From Telopea speciosissima (Eukaryota; Streptophyta; Magnoliopsida; Proteales; Proteaceae), in contig NC_057922.1 in NCBI RefSeq assembly GCF_018873765.1, positions 65,620,755-65,684,754 on the forward strand: a DNA stretch of 64,000 nucleotides. The letters are read 5' to 3'. Below are positions 33,306 through 43,841 of the stretch, piece after piece. The first letter of the stretch is position 1, and each line of letters starts with the position of its first letter. The notes beneath the pieces are model-generated. The model was given only the letters and a program-made list of their open reading frames with translations, had not been told where the DNA came from and made no database searches. The position numbers were made by a program, and so were the translations under genes.

Positions 33306-33694
33306 GACCCCGTTTATTTGATGAGAAGGATGGGAATGTTGTGGGACTAGGTCTCAAATTGTAATGGATTGGGGAACATGGGTGGGAATTTTACTCTTCC
33401 CATAAATAGTAACCAAAGTCCTTTGTTTTTTATGAGACTTTGAATATTATATGGGTAGGATTTTCTAGTGCCTTAGATAAAGCATTTAATGTTATTCCTT
33501 GAGCTCTTGTAAGTTCACCGTCTAAGTTAAACAAAAAAGGTTGAGATGGGAGTTTGAAGTGCCACATCAACACTTCTCCTGAGTTTCTATAAGTTGACCA
33601 CCCCAAGTTAAACAAACAAGGTTAAAGTGAAATTTTGAAATGCTACATCAACACCCTCCCACCCCATCTAAGTTTCCATCAATAAAACGGGACC
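33306..33694. mobile_element. 389-bp PIF/Harbinger-type MITE
   Basis: Flanked by TAA (33303-33305 and 33695-33697). The left end gaccccgttta and reverse-complemented right end ggtcccgtttt are inverted matches, as in Tourist-like MITEs, which duplicate a 3-bp TWA target. Inside is a direct repeat of about 75 bp built on 'aagttaaacaaa' and 'acatcaacac'. No coding capacity. Confidence 0.65.
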
Positions 33695-36089
33695 TAAGTT
33701 AATGATGTGTTTGAAGATGGATTGGAAAGGTTTACTTGAGAGAAAGTGTTTCTTGTTCGGGGAATGGCACATATGGGATTCGGCTCCTCTCCAGCCCACC
33801 TCCGAGCTGGAGATCGTCCAACGCAATAGTAGGCGTCGACATGTGACCTGGGAGCCATTTAAACAGTGGGGATCGATGAAGCACAACTGGGTATGATGCA
33901 CATGCGATGGAGAGAAAGATTAAAATCCTCATTTCCAACTTGATCTTATGCACATGGGACAATGGAAGCATGCGAAAGAAATATATGGGTAATATTTCCA
34001 CCAATCACAGGAGAGGGGTGGGGGGATCATTTTAGCCCCTCTTTGTGACTAGGGCAGCACACACTCCCCACAACACCCCCCACTAGCTAACCCAAATATG
34101 GCATAATCCAAATCTATCTTGGCATATTTAGGCTGGACCCAATTGGATGCCGATTCCAGCTTTTTCTTCAAACACAGAAAAGTGAGAATCAAATTTAATT
34201 TAATGATGTGATTGAAGGTGTTCTGATTCATGACTTGGAATTCAAATCTGGCAAGAGACAAGCCAGGGCTGTAGACAAAGACAGAGACAGACACAGAGAG
34301 GCCCTGTCAATTATCAATTCATGTTAAGGGGGTCCAAACTAAAATGTAAGACAAGTGGATATAGCTCCTCAGGTACATGAAAGAATACTTACTCTAACAT
34401 GCTAAATGAAGCCACTCCAGTTCTACTCACTTTGCTCTTACAAGGAGCAACGGCCAAGCCTGGAATCATTGTGTCCCCAAACCCCCCCCCCCTCCTCCCA
34501 TCCTCCCAACAACAACTATATAGAAAAAAACAAACATGCTTTTCCATTACTTTTAGTGTGTATATATGAAAACAGAAATCAGAATATAACTCTGTGGATC
34601 CTAATATATCATTATCTCTCATGTGTATCTTTGGCAAAACTTGGTTCTACAGTTGAATATATAACTTACGAAGAAAAAAAACACAAGCTCTATACCATGT
34701 TAGAAGGTCAAACCCAAAACCTTGAGCTATAAAGCAAAGATAACTGCTCAATAAGTATACGAAGCACCAAGGACTTGAACAAACTAACGTGGGACTATAA
34801 CTCTATACCTCCCAACATCACATCAATGCATGAGGAAATTGTCAATAAGCTCTAATGCCATCTTACTAAAGCTGTGTGCTTTATATTGTATCACAGATTG
34901 CTGGGTCTGTAACCTGATGCCATCCAGGAAAGAGGCTTGGAAATGAAGCCAAGAGATGAAAAATGTCCATATATCTCAGAGAATCATTTGGCAATTCTGA
35001 ACAGGGCATTAGAATTGAAGCAAGAACTTTTTCTCAGGGAAGCAAAATATTTGAAAGCCATCTCTTGGTGAATACAATTGTCCCTACAGTCCTCTAGAAC
35101 AATAATAACATGAAAATAGATGCAGAAGACAGCAGTTAAATGTCCAGACTCTAGAGAGGTTTACAAATGAAATAAATGGTACAAGTAGTAGCATATCTCT
35201 AAATGCAGAATATTTATAATTCATGAAAGAATGTATAGTCCACACCATTATTTTGGTTGATATGATTAAATCAAGCCCTTTGGCTAACTACAACCCAACC
35301 TGGACTCATTTACTTGTTAGATCCCCAGAAAGCTACTCCTTTGAAGAACAAATACTGCATTACCTGTATATGGTAAGGAAACCGTTGACGCAGGTGATAC
35401 TTTGCTTGATGAACTACAATGACAGGTATCAATCTAAAATGCTTTATGGTGCCAGAAACAATTTATGATATTAGGTTCTTCATGGATCAAAACCCAAGAG
35501 TTGCAAAAGAATCACCAGAATTATAATTAGAGTAAAGCCAACCACCTTATTAGGTTCTTCAGGATAGAAAAACCTGCAATCCAAATTTCAGGGTAAAAAC
35601 CATACTAGAAGTTCTATATGGACTAGACAAAAAATATATTCACAGGGACCACACTCAGAGAGGAGAAACATTCATCAGAATCATTAACATGCAGCGTTTA
35701 AGTGAAAACAGAGCCTAGAAAATTGCTTCTTGGTATCATAATAAACTGCTAAGATCAATTCTCTATGTGCACAAATAAACCAGAATTTAAAATGAAATAA
35801 TAAGTTGAAACAATTTTCTTACAGGGTATAAGTATTTGGGCATGGATTACCAGCTACTTTGGTGAGCTCCACCTGATCTTCCCAATTCCTATATTTTCTT
35901 ACAATCCACAAAAAAATTATCTGAGACTGAATTCGATCAGGTTGTTCTAGAAAGAAATCAAACAAAACCCAATTTGGTCGTCTGGACTCCGATTGCCCCC
36001 ATATACTCCCAAAAATTTAAAGAATATTTCCTCTGTTCTAAATTATAAATAGCAACACTCAGTGTAACTTACTGAATCTACTAACTCCT
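33695..36089. other. Intergenic region 3' of EXO70
   Basis: A ggattcggctcctct at 33777 matches the end of the foldback element at 43842, so a fragment of that family lies here. A poly-C tract occurs at about 34484-34496. The final 300-400 bases before 36090 probably include the EXO70 3' untranslated region. No other gene is recognised. Confidence 0.45.
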
Positions 36090-37997
36090 TCAGTTTGATC
36101 TCCTCCTGATCAGGTGTTGGGAAACTGGGTAACCCTCGAAGAAATCCAAGACAGCAGTCTCAAGATCCTCGACTGAGTACTTGATGTACATCTCCGGGTG
36201 CTTTCCGCTCTCTATATGAGCTCTGAACCGGCCTAGAAAGGATCGGTAAGCCGGGATGAGCTTCTCTGATAAGGATATCCGTAGCTCCTCACGCAGCTGA
36301 GGATCTGGTACCAACCATGTAGCCTGAGTCCTGTGAACCTCATCAAACATGGAATTGAAGGTCTTGAACCTTTCCCTCAAAGCGGTCTTGGAAACCCCTG
36401 AAGAGAAGCTCCCACTTACGTGTAGCCCTTCGTCTCTGAGGCAGTGGAGGACACTCACCCATGTCGACCTCTGATAGCTCGTCGCTGCCTGCCTGAATTT
36501 CCCGGTTAGCTTCCTGAGATAGTCATCCTCGATCATCTCCCGGAGCTCCGGCGACCCTTTCACTTTCTGAACGATGTAATGAACATTGTTCATGAGGAAG
36601 AGATGAGCCAAGGAGGCATCTTTGTAGAGCTTGGACTTCCCCTCCAAATTGGACTCCAGCATCACAATGATCCAAACCAGATGAAGGGCCAGAGGAGAGC
36701 GGCTCTCTGGCTCCGGAAACTCCAAATCCGGCATGGTGGGATCGCCAGAGTAGCGTGAGGCAGTCGAGGGCTTGGACACAATTAGGTCGAGAAGGGTCTG
36801 CTTGTAATCAGATATGAGACTGATATAGTTCATGACATACCTGGTCAAGGGGTGAATTGTCCCACCTGGAACAGGAATCCTAGAGGTCTCGCGTTGCACG
36901 GCATTCTCGAATTCCGACAGAATTCCTCTCACGGCCTCCGCAAGCCTCGATAGTATCTCGGCCGCCTGGACTCTGACGGACTCAGACAACTTGGACCCGA
37001 AAACGGCGTCAACGTCAGGCAACAGATCGTACAGGGCGTCATAGAGGTCTAGAATCTTGAAGAGTTTCTCCGGTGATCGGCGGCTGATACTGATAGCCTC
37101 GGCGAAGTTGAAGACTTGGATGGCGGGACCCTTGACGGTCTCCATGAAGCAGGCGTCGTCGGCGGCGGGACCGAGGCCCTCGAAGATCTGCTCGCAGAGG
37201 AGTTTCTCGCTGGCAAAGAGGATTCGAACGCAGACCTTGGCAGCGCGTATCCAGCGCCTTATCTTGGTCTCGAGGGTATCCCACTCCAGCCTTTGGATTT
37301 CGCCGATGCTGAGCTTCTCGATGCCGAGACGGCGGAAGCTGGCATCGACGGCGGATTTGCGGACACTCCCATAGACCTGAATGCACTCGCGCATATACCC
37401 CGCAGTGATCATCCTCTCAGCGATGCTACGGAGATCGTAGATGGCTTCGGGTGGGATTAAATCGATCTCACGGATGCTGTTAGTGGTACGGTAGTTTGGA
37501 GTACGACTTCCGCTGTTACTCGTACTTCCTTCTCCCCCTTGCAGATCATCTTCTCTAACGCTACTGCGTCGTTCACCTCCATCGTCTACTGGGTAGTCAT
37601 CATCAGCCTCCAATTCGCCGGCACCGTCGGCTCTGGAGCTGCTCGAGTGGGTGGAAAAGGAATTGGATTCGAGGAGTGAGTCGATCTCAAGTGGGTTGGT
37701 ATGGGTGATAAGGATGTTACGGAATTCATCCTCCAGACGAGCCATGGCGATCTGGATTGCACCGTTGACCTTGCCGGAGTCACCACCGCCACGAGAAGAT
37801 CCATCTCCAGATACTGTGACCGACTCCATGGACCGCTGGATCTCGTCGACGGCCCGCAAATAACGGTGGGCTTCCTGACGGTCACCACCATCGAAGATCA
37901 TTCGTTCCCTGGCCTCTTCAGATGCAGTGGAATCCCACCTGAGGATGAGCTTCTCCGCGGCTCCGAAATCCATGGAAACGCTCTCAGGCGATTCCAT
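36090..37997 (-). CDS. Exocyst subunit EXO70 family protein, EXO70D-like
   Basis: A single uninterrupted exon of 635 aa, typical of plant EXO70 genes outside the A clade. The start at 37997 gives MESPESVSMDFGAAEKLILR, followed by DEIQRSMESV and MARLEDEFRNIL helical segments. A Ser/Asp/Glu-rich linker (about residues 110-175) comes next, then the EXO70 C-terminal domain from about residue 230 to 620, with LRILF-like VCVRILFASEKLLCEQIF, SPEKLFKILDLYDAL, MNNVHYIVQKV and ELRISLSEKLIPAYRSFLGRF. EXO70 binds phosphoinositides and directs exocyst-mediated tethering of secretory vesicles at the plasma membrane. The N-terminal sequence is nearest the EXO70D group as I remember it; the subgroup is an inference. 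No frame break. Confidence 0.94.
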   Translation of the reverse strand: MESPESVSMDFGAAEKLILRWDSTASEEARERMIFDGGDRQEAHRYLRAVDEIQRSMESVTVSGDGSSRGGGDSGKVNGAIQIAMARLEDEFRNILITHTNPLEIDSLLESNSFSTHSSSSRADGAGELEADDDYPVDDGGERRSSVREDDLQGGEGSTSNSGSRTPNYRTTNSIREIDLIPPEAIYDLRSIAERMITAGYMRECIQVYGSVRKSAVDASFRRLGIEKLSIGEIQRLEWDTLETKIRRWIRAAKVCVRILFASEKLLCEQIFEGLGPAADDACFMETVKGPAIQVFNFAEAISISRRSPEKLFKILDLYDALYDLLPDVDAVFGSKLSESVRVQAAEILSRLAEAVRGILSEFENAVQRETSRIPVPGGTIHPLTRYVMNYISLISDYKQTLLDLIVSKPSTASRYSGDPTMPDLEFPEPESRSPLALHLVWIIVMLESNLEGKSKLYKDASLAHLFLMNNVHYIVQKVKGSPELREMIEDDYLRKLTGKFRQAATSYQRSTWVSVLHCLRDEGLHVSGSFSSGVSKTALRERFKTFNSMFDEVHRTQATWLVPDPQLREELRISLSEKLIPAYRSFLGRFRAHIESGKHPEMYIKYSVEDLETAVLDFFEGYPVSQHLIRRRSN

Positions 37998-39000
37998 AGC
38001 AATCGCCGGAAAAAAAGGGTAGAAAGAGAAAGGGAAAGGAGACGACCCAAGTATAGCTCTGGGGTTATAATAAAATCCAAACGGAGGGAAAACAGGGAAA
38101 CTTTTCGTTAGCGTTGCTGGGCTTCGAATTCAAAACTGTAGGTTTTCGTGTAGGGTGTGGGGTGGGTTAGGAATTCTCTAGGATCCAAGGAATACACAGA
38201 GACAGAGGAGAGAGAGAGAGAGAGAGAGAGAAATAACGAAGCGATTGCAGAACGACTATGACTCTTAATCAAATGGGTAGATAGATAAACTAGATATTTT
38301 GGGATGAGAGAAAGGGGGAGAAAGAGAGAGAGGATATTTCAGTCGTGAAAGGCAGCGAAACTGTAATTTTGTCTGAATCAGTGAATTGGAACTCAGAAGC
38401 AAAGGAGAGAGAGACAAGAGAATAATAGTAAGGAGAGGCGTAAGCAGGGTTAGACCTTTTCAGATTTTTTTGACAAAAAGAGAACTTTTAAGAGGTAAAA
38501 TAGAAAAAAATGGTGGTGGGACAGTGGGGACAGTGCGAGTGAGTGGGGAGTGACAATGGAGTGTGGGACTGACTGGCCTATAGCCATTGGCAGAAGCTTT
38601 GACTTGGACGTCGCCGGGAAATGCAAACTTCATCAATGATGTTTTTTTCCGGCGCTGTAGCCGGAAATTTCGCTATCTTCTTGAGTTTTATAATCAATTT
38701 TAGGGGAATCTCTTTGATTATTTTTTTTCTTGGTAACTCTGCGCCCAAGTAGTTCCAGCTCCCAAATACCAACTACGAAAGAAGATCCCAAGAAAGCAAA
38801 AGGGCAAAAACCCAAAGTTGAGAACTGAGAAGTGACGATTAGTGAGAGGCCTGAAAAACTTTTCTGAACTGGGAGACGCAATAAAGAAGAGGAAGACGAC
38901 GGGACGGCACTAAACACTCAGGTAGCCCAGAACCGAACCAGTGCGTCTACCACTTTCAGTGGTTGGAATCCGGAAAGATGTTACTGTACATAATATCTAT
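37998..39000 (-). promoter_or_regulatory. EXO70 5' leader and promoter region
   Basis: Upstream of the start codon (to the right) lies a (GA)n run at about 38209-38231, reading (CT)n in the direction of transcription, a common plant core-promoter/leader feature. Further GA-rich stretches lie at about 38308-38330 and 38404-38418. No TATA box can be assigned confidently. Sequence from about 38560 to 38990 shows no gene. Confidence 0.45.
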
Positions 39001-40448
39001 GGGGAAAGGTTTCGTACACGGTCGTGTACACCGTGTACGAAACTTTTTCTTCCCTTTATTTTTTAATTTTTTATGAAAACCTCGTCTTTTACTTTGTGCA
39101 TTTCCAAACTTACTTTTCCTCAAAATTACTTTTCCTCATCCTTCCTTTATAGGAGGATGCACCATCCCCTTGTTGCAACCCGCGACTCCACCCTCACCAA
39201 CCACACCCCTCCTCCCTCTCTCATCGACCTTCTCCTCCACCTGAGGAAGCCCAACAGAGACCTTCAATTTGTAATCATCAACGATCTGCTGCAGCTGTTG
39301 ACTTCCCTTTCAGCAGTTGACAAAGAAGTGCTTCCAGCCATGGAACTCCTCTCCCTGAAACTCTGCCTGATCACCTCCATGTTCACAAATTGTTTCTCGA
39401 AATGGTGCATCATTTTCGACATCTTCCAGCCATGGAGAATCAATGGGGTTTGGATTTCAGAGAGAAATTTCAAAGAAATTACTATGTAAAAAAAGATAAT
39501 TTATTTTGGCATTTCTTTCTTTCTTTCTCTTCCTAACAATTCTCTGTTTCCTAAACCACCCTATATGCCCTTCCCAACTCCATAAGCCGTCGGAATCCGG
39601 CGATTATTTTCCTGGTGAGAAGTCTTCTTCTTTTCTCCGATTCGCATTTCGATCGAGGTGTCTAATTTGCAGTTGACGGCACCTTGGCACCTTCGTTCGG
39701 TATTTTTTATCTAATTCTGATTATTCCATACACTTTTGTTTTTTTCTTGTTTGGATTCGAGTTCTTGATTTCTCTGCTTTAGTTCGTCTCTCTCTCTCAA
39801 TTTGTATTATTGTTTTCTGGCTAGCTTTGGTTGGAGAATCGGATATATCTCTCTCCGGATTCTAATTATTTCGGTGGAGATCCCGCTCTCTGTTGTCCGA
39901 TTTGGATTCGTTTTCATTATCTTTCAATCGATCCTTCTCCCTCGATCCCTGATTTAGCGGGAAAAAAATCTGTTGTTAATGTCAGTGTCTCCTGAACGCC
40001 TTCAATTTTGATCGGATTTGGCCGATTATCTTTGTTTGGATCCATTTGATATCTTTTTTGTAATTCCTTCTCTTAACTTGCAAATTTCTCTTCGATTCTT
40101 AATCAACCCATGCAGAAATAGTCATGGATCTGAAATTTAGACCTTTAATTAACCTAATTTGGGGATAAAGATCAAAATTTACAAGCATAAATTTCGTTAT
40201 CAACAAAGTCCATATCGAAAATCTAATTTCTGTAAAAGGAACCTGAAGTGAAGGGAATAGAGACGAGAGAGATGAATAGAGGAGAGAGAAAATTGTGAAT
40301 GAAAAGCAAAAAATAATTTTGGAGAAAAGCAAAAAGTAAAAGAGGGGGGTTTTCATAATAAAAAAAAAAAAAAGTAAAGGGGGGGGGGGGGGAAAAGTTT
40401 CATACACGGTGTATACGACCGTGTACAAAACCTTTCCCCAATATCTAT
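38992..40448. repeat. Exact 9-bp target duplication around the 39001 element
   Basis: aatatctat stands at 38992-39000 and again at 40440-40448, directly outside the terminal inverted repeats. This is the length made by Mutator transposases. Confidence 0.9.
39001..40439. mobile_element. Pack-MULE-like element, 1439 bp, ~48-bp TIRs
   Basis: The left terminus starts ggggaaaggtttcgtacacg; the right terminus, reverse-complemented, starts ggggaaaggttttgtacacg. They stay matched for about 48 bases including the gtacaccgtgta core, and a 9-bp duplication flanks both. The interior encodes no transposase. Instead it has a 138-codon open stretch on + (39073-39489, ending at a TAA near 39487) and then 39590-40090. 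The latter reads like a host gene's 5' leader and first intron: CT-rich, with a tcctggtgagaagtc donor-like site at about 39610. A G run and A run sit near 40362-40392. This makes it a probable Pack-MULE carrying host-gene fragments; the parent gene is not recognised. Confidence 0.8.
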
Positions 40449-40519
40449 CTATCATCAGTCTTACTAAAATTTAGAAATTATTATTAGTATTATATAGTAC
40501 GATTGTTCATGTTACAACT

Positions 40520-40536
40520 CCTTTTTTTTTTGTGAA
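40520..40536. mobile_element. 17-bp poly-T microinsertion with 12-bp target duplication
   Basis: cc, ten T and gtgaa lie between perfect copies of catgttacaact (40508-40519 and 40537-40548). Minus-strand reading: ttcac plus poly(A). Confidence 0.6.
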
Positions 40537-40560
40537 CATGTTACAACTAATGTATATCTA

Positions 40561-40587
40561 TTCCTTTTTTTGTTTTTTTGTGTAAGG
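40561..40587. mobile_element. 27-bp T-rich microinsertion with 11-bp target duplication
   Basis: A T-rich segment with one internal G and the end gtgtaagg lies between perfect copies of atgtatatcta (40550-40560 and 40588-40598). It is only 13 bp from the previous microinsertion. Confidence 0.6.
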
Positions 40588-40664
40588 ATGTATATCTAAT
40601 ATATGACGGAGTAATGTTGATAAGGAATAATGTGTTTATAATCTGAATCATCATGTTATGCTAA

Positions 40665-41557
40665 GATCCTTTTTTTTTTCATCGAAACTTTTCTATTTAA
40701 AGGGCTTCCAATTAAGGATTTTGTTTCGAAATGGATTCAGATCGATCTCACTTGTGCTCTCTATGGTACTTGTAATGAGACCCTCTGGCATATCTTCCTC
40801 TCATGTGATTGGGTTAAACGTATTTGGACAGCTGGTCTTTTTGGGTCTGAGAATCGAGTTTATTACCCATCCCTCTCTGGAACAATTTTGTGTGCCTACC
40901 AACCTTAATCACAAGTTTGACAAGTCAACTCTTTCATGGTTTTTCCAATTTTTATTTTAACTTATTATAGAATAGAACGATGGTTAATGGATCTTAGTAT
41001 TTCCCCTCCCTCAATTTCTACCATGGATGTAATCTTTGATGATGAAGGTGTGACTTCTATCTCTCACTTACCTAGTTTACCTATTTTCAATTTTCCTGTT
41101 TTGTTATGCGTAGGGAACGATTTCAGAAATCTAGGACCCTCTAGATGGGCATCTTGCATTTTGTTAGATGTCAAATTCATTTTGATAACTACAGGTTCTA
41201 TCAACAGTCATTATCCCTTGGAGGCAGAGCTTTTTGGGATCGATCAAGGGATTAACTTTGCTGAGAAGATATGGATGAAGGTGAAAGAAGTTTGGTGCTC
41301 CCACGAAACATTGCCTGGACTTCTTCCAACTCCAACTCAATCTTCATGGCCTTGGGAACTCCTAACCTATTTTTCGCAGATATTTGACAAAACCAGAGAG
41401 ATCCTATATCAACCTCTCTAGAATGATCTAATGTGATCCATGTTAAATTTTTGGGCCAATAAGGCCATGATAACCAAAACTCCATTTGTGTATAAACTAT
41501 GTAAAAATTTGTCATCTTAATATATTTCTTTATTTTCTCACCCTAAAAAAAAAAAAC
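40665..41557 (+). mobile_element. L1-type LINE fragment D (zf-RVT to 3' end)
   Basis: Around 40728-40850 the plus strand reads KWIQIDLTCALYGTC then LWHIFLSCDWVKRIWTAG. This is the same zf-RVT region as in LINE C (KWLQIDPSCAF, WHLFLSCDWVKHIW), so it is a relative in opposite orientation. An open piece at 40936-41421 covers the RNase H-like end. The tail is the A run at about 41546-41557. Everything upstream of the zf-RVT is missing. Confidence 0.8.
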
Positions 41558-42690
41558 AAAGAGTTGTAAGATTAAAAATTAAAGAACAATCGGAAGAGAT
41601 CAAATCTATGGGTCCAGTTTCTAATGCTACGTTCGTTCTAAAAACGTTTTTATTTATCTAAATCATTTTTTTTTTCCGTTTATATTCTAAAAATTTGTTT
41701 TTTGCCTCCAAAATGGTGTTTGATAAATTTGCTTTAAAAACGTTTTCAGAACAAAAAAAACATTTGTTGATTCCAAAGATGGGTGAACACCACCCAAAAT
41801 CTCAAGCCGAACTAAGCTGGTGTGGTGTGGTGTGTTTGAAGAATTTTCTACTCGCCCCAACAACATCTGAGAAGATTTTCATTCCGTATTCCAAAACTGA
41901 AAGCTAATGAAGGATTACATTTATATATAAAGTCCAATCCTAGTTGTAATCTTCAAAATTAATTTTTACTCTTCAAGAAATCAAATTTGCGAGATGTTCA
42001 AAATTAGTTTTTACTCTTCAAGAAACCAAATCTGTGAAATGTTGAAGCCCTAAACAAAATCAAGCAGAGCAAGGCTAAATTTATAAAAACAAAGCATTCA
42101 GAGAGGTGAATAGAAGTTATATAGTTCAACAATGTCACAAATTCGAATCAAGAAACCTAAAGAGAGGAGGGGGAAGGAAGAGAGGTGAGATGATCGTGCT
42201 TACATTCTTGTATAGTGATGCAAGAAGCAGGAAAATCGGTAGCATAAGCGAGGGCGAAGTGACCTTCAAGGAGAGGCAGATCCAAGCTTAAGTTGAGCAA
42301 GGAGTGACCTCCGTCGTGAAGCTGTTGCATGTTGGAGCTTCAACGATGGAGAGAGCTTCGTTCATGAAGGAGTTGCAGGTGTTAGACGAATGGATGTGAT
42401 TTCCTATTTGCTTCTCATCCCCTCTTCGTTCGAGCCTTGCGATTTTATCGGGAATACCTGTTTTAATTTCAACCCTTTTGTGTCAATAAAAACATTTGGA
42501 AGCTACAAAACATGGTAAACCATGTTTCCAAAAAGGTGTTTCAAACACATATTTGAGGCCGATCTATTTTTATAAAACGTAATAATAGATCATGTAAACC
42601 AAACACTAGATTCCATTTTTTCGATTGATACGAAAAAACACCAAAAACATTTTATTAGAGTGTTATACCAAACACAACCTTAGTTTTTTT
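41558..42690. other. Possible decayed TIR element and intergenic sequence
   Basis: The left part (about 41625-41650, gctacgttcgttctaaaaac) and the right part (about 42655-42685, ending ataccaaacacaacctta) look like weakly inverted ends, with aaaacgttttt/aaaacattt motifs at both sides. The interior has no recognisable coding sequence. The boundaries are uncertain. Confidence 0.3.
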
Positions 42691-42699
42691 TAGGGATGC

Positions 42700-42806
42700 T
42701 ATTCCAGCCTGAGAGTGCACAAGACGCAAGCTGCAACCAGACAAATGGGGCGGTCATTTCGCCCACCCCTATATGTCTGGGCACATCAGAACATTTTCCC
42801 TTATCA
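42700..42806. mobile_element. 'ttctctgtg' MITE family, degenerate copy 3
   Basis: Shares gcaagctgc, agacaaatggg, the central tcatttcgcccaccc and tgtctgggcaca with the copies at 27457 and 32592, and ends near agaacattttccc. The left end is badly eroded and no target duplication is seen. Confidence 0.55.
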
Positions 42807-42977
42807 GTTTGTACTATTGGCTTTGATTCGGTTTGATTTCACGTTTATATATATTCTCATTCCAATTTCAAGTTTCAAGTGGTGTATTTAGTCAATCGAT
42901 TCGAATCCGAAATCCCGCTCAAGAATTCATTTGATTCGATTTAGATTAATCAACCATTTTAATCAAACCAACCAATT

Positions 42978-43402
42978 AGGGGTGTCAATGGGCTGGGCTT
43001 GGCCTTAACCCTAGCCCAACCATAGGAGCCTTAACCTAAACCCAAGCCCAGCTCGACCCTGACAGGATTTTCCCAAACCCAGCCCAACCCTGATTGATCT
43101 AATGATCCATTGAATAATGAAATTAACAAAACCCATCATGGCATCACAAATTCACAACTCACTTAACAAAGCCCCAGCCAACTTGATATATATTAATATA
43201 TATCCAAAGCCACTTAACAAAGCCCCAGCCCACTTTTTGATGTATTATATTATATAATATATAATACATTAATACAAGATCGGGTTGGTCCTACGAGGGC
43301 CTAGCAATTATGAAACCCAGTCCGACCCTTCCTTATCCCTAGCCCCGGCCCAGCCCTGTCCGAACTCAAGGCGAGTTAGGCCTGGTTTTTTTGACACCCC
43401 TA
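42978..43402. mobile_element. 425-bp Mutator-like element with 9-bp target duplication
   Basis: Ends aggggtgtcaa and ttgacacccct(a) are perfect inverted repeats of about 11 bp. The flank caaccaatt occurs at 42969-42977 and 43403-43411. Arms are rich in gcccagccc/gggctgggc sequence, like the larger element at 972-2629. The centre is AT-rich with a palindromic tataatatataatac stretch. No coding capacity. Confidence 0.75.
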
Positions 43403-43411
43403 CAACCAATT

Positions 43412-43841
43412 CAGATTGAACTTTGACACCCTTACAAGACTGCATTGGTGAGTTCAATACAATTTCAATGGTCACCACTAACCATTACTCCCAATATGGA
43501 TTTGTCATTTTCGGTTTACACTCCATAATCAAATGGAATCAAAATATTTAAATCAAAATCGGTAAATTGTTTACTAATCGATTCGAATTTGATTTTAAAA
43601 AGGAAAATCATTTATTGAATAAATCGATTTGAGAATAGATAAACATGATATGCTTATTAAATCCATTAAAAAAAAAACGATTAGTCTTGACAGAAGATAC
43701 ACTTTCTAATGTTTTATAGTGGATTTACACCATTTAAATTAATTAGAGCAGTGATTCAAGTTCAACAAACAAATAAATTCATTTCTAGTTATGACCAAAG
43801 AAGATAATTCAATTAAATCGTATGGTTGACTCATTTAAAAA
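43412..43841. other. AT-rich intergenic sequence
   Basis: Nothing recognised apart from repeated aatcgattcga-type motifs near 43575 and 43625. Confidence 0.4.

Noticed and set aside
37039-37891. Several open frames on both strands over the EXO70 gene
   Set aside because: They are shadows in other frames of the GC-rich EXO70 coding sequence; the 635-aa frame explains the region fully.
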